DNA of 64,000 nucleotides from Tetracentron sinense. Taxonomy: Eukaryota > Streptophyta > Magnoliopsida > Trochodendrales > Trochodendraceae. The notes below the pieces were generated by a model that saw only the letters and a program-made list of their open reading frames with translations, was not told where the DNA came from and did not search any database. Each line of letters opens with the position of its first letter. Position 1 is the first letter of the stretch. Below, piece after piece: positions 55,710 to 64,000 of this stretch. Location: the NCBI GenBank assembly GCA_015143295.1, contig CM026567.1, forward strand, positions 10,124,416 to 10,188,415. The letters are read 5' to 3'. The translations under genes and the position numbers were made by a program.

Positions 55710-55720
55710 AGTCGGACAAA

Positions 55721-55865
55721 GCTTTTGAGTCCCCTTAGGGCCGAGACCACCGAGACCGTGCTCTAAGACCACGGGATTTCAGGTAGGGCTTACCATGTGA
55801 AATGGGCCCCACTTGAAATCCTGTGCTCTTAGAGCACGGTCTCAGTCCTAAGGGGTCTCAGTAGC
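55721..55865. mobile_element. MITE N2 (N1 family), 145 bp
   Basis: The left GCTTTTGAGTCCCCTTAGGG and the complement of the right GCTACTGAGACCCCTTAGG are inverted; the centre has ATTTCAGGTAGGGC / ATTTCAAGTGGGGC. Flanks GTCGGACAAA and AGTCCGAAAC may be a decayed 9-bp TSD. Confidence 0.62.
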
Positions 55866-56042
55866 AGTCCGAAACAAGTCCCCATAATCTATATTTTTTA
55901 GAGAGAGAGAGAGAGACGTCATCAGTATAGGGAACAATTATTGACTGTAACTGGGATATCCTATGGTGGGTGAACCTTTGATATATATAGACCAAGAATA
56001 CCATGGTTTAAAAATTCAAAAAGTTGACTCGACTCGAAAGTT

Positions 56043-56045
<3 letters not shown>

Positions 56046-56084
<39 letters not shown>
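56046..56084. repeat. (TA)n microsatellite
   Basis: About 19 TA units. The surrounding 55866-56480 shows no gene. Confidence 0.9.
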
Positions 56085-56088
<4 letters not shown>

Positions 56089-56479
56089 GGTACTTACTAA
56101 TTTATTGGTATTCTATCCAAGATCGAACCACAAATAACTTGAAAAACATGGGTAAAAGAATCAAATGTAGGCTAGTTTTACAACCTAAAAATCAGGTAAA
56201 ACCAAACCCATATTAGGTTGGTTTTGTATCCCCAGAAAAATTTGATACAAAATTACTTAGACATTTGAGTTTAGGTTTTAGAAGATAAAAATGACAAAAA
56301 TACACTTATGTGACTCGACCGAGTCACCTGAATATCTCGCCGAATAGTGTCTCCTTCAAGTGTTGATGTGACTCGACTTGAAACCCGATTGAGTCGAGTA
56401 CCTCGACCGAGTTTCAAGTTGACTTACTGAATTTTCAAACTATGGAGATTACAACACATAAAAAAGATAATACAGGTAA

Positions 56480-57030
56480 GGTATATGTCTTTGCGATATA
56501 CATTACAGTTACGTCTTGGATATATACATGACAGTTTATCTTGGAGGGCGATTGGATTTCTTTGGACACTATCACTCCCCTTCAAACTCATGTTGGCTAA
56601 GATGAGTTTGCTTTGGAAGACCTTTGGTAAAATGTTTGTTGTCTGATATTTAGTTGAAACAAAGAGGATACAAATATCATCCAATACAATCCTTTCTCTA
56701 ATAAAATGATAAAAAATTTCAATATGCTTGCTTCAGGCATGAAAAATAGGGTTGGCTTTCATATAAGTGACACTGACATTGTCATAATATAGAAGGTGGA
56801 GACAAAGATGCATAGGTTAGGGAGTAAGGAACATAGCCATAAAATATCAGCTATAGTGGTCGCCACTGCTCTATATTCTGCCTCCACAAATGATCTTGAA
56901 ATAATTGGTTGTTTCTTGTTCCCAGTGATATTAAGTTTGAAGCAAGAAATACAAAATATCAAATAGTTGATTGTCTATCGTCATGGTTGCCTATTCAGTC
57001 AACATCAGAAAAGGCAATGATTTGAAAAGT
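56480..57030 (-). pseudogene. Copia RNase H fragment
   Basis: On the minus strand: decayed DD.RSTIDY-like start near 57000, then NKKQPIISRSFVEAEYRAVA and WLCSLL (the SRS.AEAEYRA signature of Copia RNase H) near 56915-56815, then VSTKYQTTNILPK (from HVSTKDQLADIFTK) near 56660. Frameshifted and truncated on both sides. Confidence 0.75.
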
Positions 57031-57868
57031 CCTAGTGGTGTGAGTACCCCTGCTTCAAGGAAATTAGGCACCTCTCCTCTCTTCCCCACTATGAACATGA
57101 AAATTAGAATCATTCTAAATAAGAAAAAGTTAAATAAAAAATAATCAAAAAAAGGTCTCGACCTATTCTAATTTGAGGGAAGAATAGGACCTCTAATCAA
57201 ATAATGGATATATAAGGCACTCATTAAAAATTTAGGTAAGGGATTAAGTTGAGCTAAGGGAATGTGTTAAGCACCCTTAGACTCCCACCAAAGGTGATTA
57301 TTAACACCCTAAACTTATTTTAAACAATTAGAAACCTAATTATAATTCCTAAATTAACAAATGATAATATTGAATCATGCTTAAAAAGAAATATGCTAAA
57401 ATGAATAATCACATCAAATTGGAAACAAATATCAAACTAGGAATATGTACCATATGTAATTAGAATCATCCACAATTCAAGCAAGCATATAAAGGAAAAA
57501 AATTTGATTAATGTTTGGGTCGCACCCATAAGGGGTGCCTATTATTCCTCGAAAAGGGAAATTAGACTAACTTAGTTCATATTTTTCATGCAAGCATACA
57601 CGCATACAAGCACATAAATAAAATAATCAACTAAGTAAGCAAATATGGTATAAATATTCATGCAAAGAAAATCAAAAGTTCACACAAGTAAGAAAACAAA
57701 TATATATAAATCATCATGAAAATAAAAATTAAAAAAACAAATGCAAGAAGGCAAGGAAGACAATTTATTTTGGATTTTTTTTTTTTGAGATTTTTTTTAA
57801 TGGCCTTAATAATTTAAGCTCATGTAAGGAATTGAGCATGATGCATTAGCAAGATTAATCTACCCTAA

Positions 57869-58134
57869 GGGTGCGCTTGTTTGGCGAGAAAGTGGGTGCA
57901 AGAAAGAAAAGAAAGTGAAAGAAAAGAAAGGAAAAAGAAAAGAAACTTAAATTTTCCCAGAAAATTACCATCAAAAGATGGATGAAGTTTTTGGAGAAAG
58001 TTTGCCACTATTGAGAAAGTGTAAGAAAATGAAAGTGTGTTTCTTACAAACCAAAGGAAGAAAAGTGCATGAAAGCACACTTTTCTTTTCCTTTCCCTTA
58101 CTTTCTAGCCAAACGAACACATCCTAATGCTATG
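57869..58134. mobile_element. MITE M2, second copy, 266 bp
   Basis: GGGTGCGCTTGTTTGGCGAG...inverted GGATGTGTTCGTTTGGCTAG, with TSD TAA at 57866-57868 and 58135-58137. Its core is in the opposite orientation to the copy at 52554-52793. Confidence 0.72.
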
Positions 58135-58138
58135 TTTG

Positions 58139-58266
58139 ATTTTCAAGAAAATAGGCGAAAACATGGAAAAGAAAAGAAAATTTTGGATTTATACTACAAT
58201 TTTTCGTTGTGTTTTGTCCAATTTTCTTTTCCATGTTTTTACTTATTTTCTCGGCAACCAATATAG
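58139..58266. mobile_element. MITE M1, third copy
   Basis: GCTATGTTTGATTTTCAAG...CGGCAACCAATATAGG; it directly follows M2 through the same CCTAATGC junction as at 52791-52799. Confidence 0.65.
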
Positions 58267-59320
58267 GTTAAGTGAAAGCTATGGGTAAAGAAAAGACGTT
58301 AAATTCTATACAATTTGAAATATAATAGAAAAATACCTAGAACAATGGCATTGGTACAAATCTGAAGAAAAATACTGTTACTAATCAAACCAAAGGGGCC
58401 GCCATTTGGAACAACATCCCAACTTTAATCACCCCTTTTTGCATCCTTGGAGGACCCATGGAATCCCGTATTGCCTTTGAGATATTGTTTAAAAAAATGC
58501 TTCAATTTTTTTTATTATTACTAAAATACCCTTATTTGTAAGCTACTAAAATTTCCTTGACTTATTTAAAAACATTAAGGGATCCTACCTTATCCTAATC
58601 TAAAATAAATAATTTTTTAGAAATTTATAATTTTTTAGGAATAAATAAATACTCTTAAATTAGGATAATTTGTAATATGCCAATAGAAGGTGACATGTGT
58701 CCTCAAGAGGAATGTGGAAAACTCTAAAATACTTAAAAGGGAGTTTAATCACTGAAAATAATAAAATATTTTAAATTTAGAATTAAAATACTTTAAAAAG
58801 AGTCAAATTAGAGAAGAAAAATATGAGAATAAGACACATTTAGAAACCAAAAATACAGAATTAAATTTTTGGATCCCACAAGGTGGGATGCTTGGGGGAA
58901 TTTTCATTTTTATTTTCTTCTCATACCTGAATTAAAACTCCTACCTTGATCTCATTTCTTCCCCAAAAACCTTTAATTCCACAAAAGGACATCTAAAATC
59001 TTGAATTTCTAAGGAATATTTGTGAGAATCTTTGAGTAATTTTTTTGAAAAATCTCTCGCTATTGTTTTTCTTTTACAATTACTTTAAGGAGCCTTTTTT
59101 GAGCTTAAATCTCTTCTTGCATTTAACAAAAGAAGGATCACAACTAAGAGAAAACTTCTTCATTTAACAAAACAAGGATTATTATTCTTCCTCTTCTTTT
59201 TCCATTTTCTTTATTATTTTACTTATTATATTCATTTATCTCGCTAGGATTTTTCTTTGTAGAGAACCATCCTATGAGAAGTTTAGAGAACTATGAATGT
59301 GGTGGATGAAGAATATGGGG

Positions 59321-59880
59321 GACCTTAATAAACATCAGTCCTGCACTCCTTCGGACCTTAGATTCATGACAAAGGATATGAGGGAATCGTGATGAAGGAT
59401 ATGAGAGACCTTAACAAACCTCAATCCTACACTCCTCCGAGGGGACGTCATTTGTCTCAGATTTGTGATGAATGATATAAGGAACCTTAAAAAAAACCCC
59501 AGTCTTGCACTCCTCCCAGGGGACGTTATGCGTCTCGGATTTGTAATGAAGGATGTGAGGGATCTTAACATACCTTAGTCCTGCAGTCCTCCAAGGGGAC
59601 GCAATATGCCTCGGATTTGTGATGAAGGATATGAGAGACCATAACAAACATCAGTCTTGTACTCCTCCAAGGGGAGGTCATGGACCTCAGATTCTTGAGG
59701 AAGGATATGAGGGAGCTTAACACATCTCACTGCACTCCTCCGAACGAGGGGATGTCATGCGTCTCAAATTCATGAAGAAAAATATGAACGAACTTAACAA
59801 ACCTCAATCCTGCACTCCTCCAAGGGGACATCATGCACCTCAGATTCGTGATGAATGATATGAGGGGCCTTAATGAGTGT
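59321..59880 (-). repeat. About 77-bp tandem array, seven units
   Basis: The period marker GACCTTAAC recurs at 59321, 59407, 59483, 59561, 59637, 59713, 59790 and 59867 (spacings 76-78, first 86). Units contain TCCTGCACTCCTCC, AGGGGACGTCATGCG and CAGATTTGTGATGAAGG. It lies just 3' (minus strand) of the Tat-like integrase. Confidence 0.85.
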
Positions 59881-59899
59881 TTAGATTTGAGTGTGATGT

Positions 59900-60488
59900 A
59901 GTTAGTGTAATAAACTCAGATCATAATGGACTACTACTGAAAGCACCTTTTGAGATTGAAAATATCTCATGGCTTTTGTACCAGCTTTCCTTGCATGTGC
60001 TTCAGGTGGTATACTCCTAGTCCACTGATCTTGGTCGCAGTGTATGGGCCTTCCTAGTTTGCCACTGTTTAGCTCTCGGATGGTTAGGAAAACTTTCGGC
60101 AAGATGAGTTCCCTGACCTAGAATGTCTTGAGCTTGAATTTTTGGTTGTACGATCTATGCAAATGTATCTGATATGATGCCATCTTGATTGTTTTCTGCT
60201 CTTGTCATTCCTCGACTAGGTCTAGGTGTAGCACCATTAGTTTCCCTTTCTCTGATTGCTTTGCCAGCTTAGATCTAGGAATTGGGAGACTGATTTCAGT
60301 GGGGATGAAGACCTCATTTCCATATGCAAGTGAGAATGGGGTTTCCCCTATTGGCCTTCTCGGAGTTTTCTGATATCCCCAAAGGATGTTTGGCACCTTT
60401 TCTATCCCTCATCCCTTCGCTAAGTCAAACCTCTTTTTCATTGTGTACAGGATGTTTTTGTTTGAGGCCTAGGCATGCCAGTTTCCCT
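59900..60488 (-). pseudogene. Tat-like Ty3 integrase C-terminal fragment
   Basis: On the minus strand: KKRFDLAKG, then NILWGYQKTPRRPIGETPFS and LAYGNEVFIPTEI (60390-60280; compare the usual LWAYRTTP...GETPFSL.YG.EAVIP), then KVFLTIRELNSGKLG near 60100 and a frameshifted GVYHLKHMQGKLVQKP. The fragment starts where a Copia-type LTR is inserted (60489). Confidence 0.8.
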
Positions 60489-61564
60489 TGAAGGGAATCC
60501 AGATATAAAATTATGCGAAAAATTGGATCCCGATGATCTTTACACCATAGAATACAAATAATTATATCTATATGTTTTAGTAATATTACATCGGTGAATG
60601 ATGTTCACCGGTGAAGCAAAAACCAACTCGAACCGTCAGAACTCTTTGTAGAGATTTCTCGAAGAAATACTCTAAGCTCGATCCTTGTTCTTCGCTATCC
60701 TTGCTCAGCCTTTGAATCTTTTCTTGGTCTTGAAAAATCAAAGAGAAGAAGAAGAAGTTGTTGGTGTAGACTTTCTATCACCCAAATACTAAGGGTTCAA
60801 AAACCCTAAGCCTTTAAAACTTGAAAACACCAAAAAGGGGGGGCCACGAAAATCCAAGGGAGGAGTCCCTTGAAGCTCATGGTTTTGGAGAGGAGAAATT
60901 TTGAGAGAGAAAGATGTCTCTCACGTTTTTGGTGTTGGGAAATTTATAGATTTAGGAAGTAATCCTAATCCAAATCCAATTTGGAAACATCCCTTAAAGA
61001 GAGTTACTAAAAATTGACTTCTAATTAATTAGTTGTTACAAACCTTTTAATTTGGGATTTCTTTTCCTAAAAGGATTCCATAATTAAAGGGGGTGTAACT
61101 AATTCCTAGATTCTAGGAATCCCAACAACCTAACTAACTCCTAACAATTAGGAATCATTAACCAAATAGGAAACCCCACAATGGGGTGGGCGTGTGCTCA
61201 TGGGGGGGCAATGAGCCCTTGTGCTTGGTTTCCAAGTTTTAACAAAACTCCATGTTTTTCTCATTTGTTTCTTGTTTACCAAGATTGGAATCTAATCCCA
61301 TAATTTAAGGAATTAATAAACATTAATTATTCAACTAACATTATCCTAATCTAATTAGGAAACACTAAGTGGGCACCCCACCCTAGGGTTTTAATCCATG
61401 GGCTTGGGCCCACTAATAAGGTCCATATCTTATGGGTTTAATGAATATGGGTCAAACCTATTTCCCTTTATTTAATGTTAATTAAATAATTATAAATATT
61501 CTCCATTAATTTAATTTAACAATTAATTTAAACCATAGATTAAATTTTAATCCATTTTATTAAT
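60489..61564 (-). repeat. Copia-type LTR (X family), minus strand, partial
   Basis: On the minus strand it ends ATATCTGGATTCCCTTCA at 60489, matching ATCTGGATCCCCATACA of the LTR at 37263-41669. It shares the FACTS-like leader words GATCCTTGTTCTTC and TTCACCGGTGAA. It is interrupted at 61565 by a C-family LTR; its remainder lies beyond the window. Confidence 0.65.
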
Positions 61565-62755
61565 TGTTGTGACCCAAAACCCACCCTACGAGTTAGAGTG
61601 AATCTTGGACGACTATTCATGACTTGCTTGACAAACCATCCTGCAAAAACCCACAAGGCATATACAATAGAGGACAAAATGCAGAAACATATTCTAACGT
61701 GGCACAGCGGAAGACTAACAACCCTCTATGTATATATATATGTGATCCAAGTTTATACAAAAATACACAAAAGAAAGTGCGGACAGGCCCGCCAAAATAC
61801 ATGAACATATATCTCTCAACTCACCCATAGCTATTCACTCAGAATCTACTACCTCTAATAATAACCCTCTACCGGGGGTTCCTCCACAGGTTCCTCGACA
61901 TACTCCTCCTCCACCCAAGGGCTCGGAACACAGATATCAAAAGGAGCAGCCACTCCGCTATCACCTGTCGACATAAGAAGTATGGCTGAGCATGGAATAC
62001 TCAGCAGGTACCAAACACTAACCAACAGCCATAGCATAGCAAATACAATATAAGACAGGAAGCGATTCATACCATAACAAGAAAGTAAAAAAATTCATAT
62101 TCATGCTTGCATTTCATAAAAACCGATAAATCTCTTGAAAACATCGTGCACTTGAATTGACTTAAAATCCTCGTTTCGTGCTTTAAACTCGTTTTGTCAT
62201 GTGTCTTGTTTTGTCGTGTCGTGCAGTGTCATGCGTGTTATGCTTGTAGCATGCGTGTCATGCGTGTACCATGCTTGTCATGCGTGCTTGTTTGGGAATT
62301 TAACATGCTTATGTACTTGTGAGATGCGCTTGTGAGATGCCTTGAGAGGGAAGGGAGGCCCTTCTTTCGTGATATGCCTTGAGAGGGAAGGGAGACCCTT
62401 CTTTAATGCAATTCACTTGTGAGTGAGGGTAGACCCCTCATGGAAGGGAGGGAAGTGTATACTCCCTCCTAAGAAATGCTTGTTCTTGTCCTCTTGTCAA
62501 AAGCGAGGTAAAACACATCGTAAGATATGTCCCACCCCTAACATCCTTACTCTTGCAAAACCGTCGGTAAAACATGTCATGCATGTCTTGCTCGTGGAAT
62601 CGTGTGCATACTTTCATTTGAAATTAAATATGACAATTGGGGATTTTGCAATACATAGAACATCAATAATTTGAGCAAATCAATATTCATACCAATTTAG
62701 GAAAAACAACATATCACACTATCATAACCCCTAGAAATTTCTGTAAGCTTCTAAG
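61565..62755 (-). repeat. Element C-family LTR, minus strand, partial
   Basis: It begins TGTTGTGACCCAAAACCC, the complement of the C LTR end with two C-to-T changes, and proceeds through the short ORF (61855-61974), hairpin (61985-62005) and the AAGGGAGGCCCTTCTT-type repeats (62340-62440). It is interrupted at 62756 by an E-family LTR. Left flank TTAAT is the candidate TSD. Confidence 0.82.
61855..61974 (-). CDS. LTR-encoded short ORF, 39 aa (C-family LTR)
   Basis: It runs from ATG (MSTG) to TAG, with APFDICVPSPWVEEEYVEEP and C-terminus PPVEGYY. Compared with element C it has many synonymous and few conservative changes. Confidence 0.42.
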   Translation of the reverse strand: MSTGDSGVAAPFDICVPSPWVEEEYVEEPVEEPPVEGYY

Positions 62756-64000
62756 TGTAGCACCCCGGACTTTTCATACTTAATGAATAACACTTTCGTG
62801 CCTAATTGGTCTTTCTCATAGTCTAATTAATAAATAAGGGAGAAATCGAAAATTCTAAAATATCAGAAATGTTTGTTTTTGAAAGTCGAATCCAACGGAA
62901 GTTGAATTGTCGAAATCGGACGAACGAGTCAAAAGATATGGCCAAAATAGTTCTGATCTGTAGAGCACCGATCGCTCGGTCCATTCACCGATCGATCGGT
63001 CCAAAACCAATTGATCGGTAGCTATCGACTGGTCAAAAATTTTGTATGGGAAAATTTCCAGAGAGCATGTTTTTGACAGGTTGCTTGGTCAAAAAACCGA
63101 TCGCTCGGTAGGCAACCGATCGATCGGTCATAACCACCGATCGCTCGGTCTTCGCGTTTTTGCAGAAATTTCAGTAAGGGCTTTTTCGTCTTTTAGGGGT
63201 TAAACCCTTTCCTCTTAAGGCTTGCCCGAGCCTTAGGGCTTCATTCACGATACATAGAAGATTTTGAGAGATAGAGAGAGAGGAGAAAGAGGGTTCTAAC
63301 CTAGGGTTTCAACTTGAGAGTGAATCAAGGGTTTAAACACCCAAGATCATCCCAAAAGAGCTTGGGTTCAGCAAATCCAACCTCAAGCTCGTGTGGGGTT
63401 CCCATTCCAAGCTAGGGCAGCGATCCTACGGCGTTTTGCAAGGGCTTTCTTCCCCAAATCAAGCCTTCTTCAATCAAGGGTTCTTCCCTACCATTCGGGG
63501 TTCTATTTTAAGGTTTCATCAAAGTCAAGCCCTGATTTCAAGGTTAGTACACCCTACTAACTTTCCTTAGCAATAACCTAGGTTTTCTATTGTAAATGGT
63601 GATTCTTTATATCTTTCTTTCCTTTCCTATTAATTGTATCATCTAAATAAATATAAACAAGATAAGGAAAAAGGATATGGATGTGTATGGAATGATGATG
63701 GAGGCGATGGGATGCCAAATGTATGATGTGTGATATGTGGTGTGGGAAATGGAAAATGGAGGATGGGCATTTTACAAATAATAAACTTACCCTTATGTGA
63801 TTGGATGGAAATTATGCATTAAAGAAGAGGAAGATGAACTATTAATGGACATCGTATGTTATGTGTTTGATAAATGCCTAACCTATGAAATGATGACTTA
63901 AAGGAATTGGATGTAAGCCTTATGTAATTGTTCTTGTAAATGATGAATCAACCAAATGCTATGTTGATCACCTAAATGTTTGCATGATATGCTATGAATT
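62756..64000 (+). repeat. E-family LTR, plus strand, runs off the window
   Basis: It starts TGTAGCACCCCGG, with CTAAG before it as candidate TSD. It has the U3 block (about 62885-62945), palindromes ACCGATCGCTCGGT and ACCGATCGATCGGT (62968-63150), the leader AAGCTAGGGCAG (63410-63421) and a donor-like TTTCAAG|GTTAGT near 63543. Whether it is a solo LTR or the 5' LTR of a full element cannot be seen. Confidence 0.85.

Larger units (their letters stand above)
57031..59300 (-). mobile_element. Probable LTR of a minus-strand Tat-like element, with MITE insertion
   Basis: On the minus strand, GTGGGAGTCTAAGGGTGC and TTAACACATTCCCTTAGC near 57295-57250 resemble the LTR end of Tat-lineage elements. 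It lies 3' of the satellite (59320-59880) and integrase (59900-60488) of the same strand, as expected for the 3' LTR. The M2-M1 MITE pair (57869-58266) is inserted in it. LTR ends not precisely defined. Confidence 0.4.

Overview
The window is plant nuclear DNA, almost certainly from an angiosperm. The evidence is a LOB-domain transcription factor gene with its usual single intron, plus nested Ty3/gypsy chromoviruses, Copia, LINE, Tat-like, MITE and SINE sequence. No prokaryotic or organellar genes are visible. About 80% of the window is retrotransposon DNA; only about 47.1-56.4 kb is comparatively free of LTR elements and holds the one clear host gene.

Layout. 0-1.2 kb: minus-strand LINE fragment. 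1.2-27.1 kb: a four-deep nest, with target-site duplications (TSDs) readable for the three inner insertions. Element A (Tekay/Del-like Ty3, 3' LTR 24880-27113) is split by element B (1692-22997, TSD AGGCA). B is split by a Copia-type solo LTR X (7440-19835, TSD CCAAA). X is split by element C (8542-18750, TSD GGAGA), the youngest and almost intact. 27.1-29.5 kb: a remnant ending in a Tat/Ogre-like LTR end, with five identical-architecture 27-nt hairpins. 29.5-47.1 kb: element D, whose LTRs and interior were invaded by three minus-strand solo LTRs (E1, E2, E3) and a truncated Copia element. 47.1-56.4 kb: gene-bearing segment with MITEs, two SINE-like repeats and an LBD4-type gene (exons 51516-51695 and 54135-54446). 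56.4-64 kb: Copia RNase H fragment, a minus-strand Tat-like element (3' LTR, 77-bp satellite, integrase), then a nest of LTRs running off the right end.

How the parts work together. In elements A, B and C, gag and pol are separated by a phase-1 intron-like segment (donor CAAG|GTACGC, acceptor CAG) between the zinc knuckle and the protease. It contains an in-frame stop, and removing it restores a single Gag-Pol frame. Degraded element D keeps the same donor. Splicing would therefore set the Gag to Gag-Pol ratio. All Ty3-type LTR families here that are complete enough to judge (A, B, C, D, E) also share, near the 3' end of the LTR, a hairpin followed by an acceptor-like AG and a short reading frame with the core PWVEEEY, whose codons differ synonymously between families. 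These two features are the strongest candidates for an undescribed system: LTR retrotransposons using splicing and an LTR-encoded small peptide.
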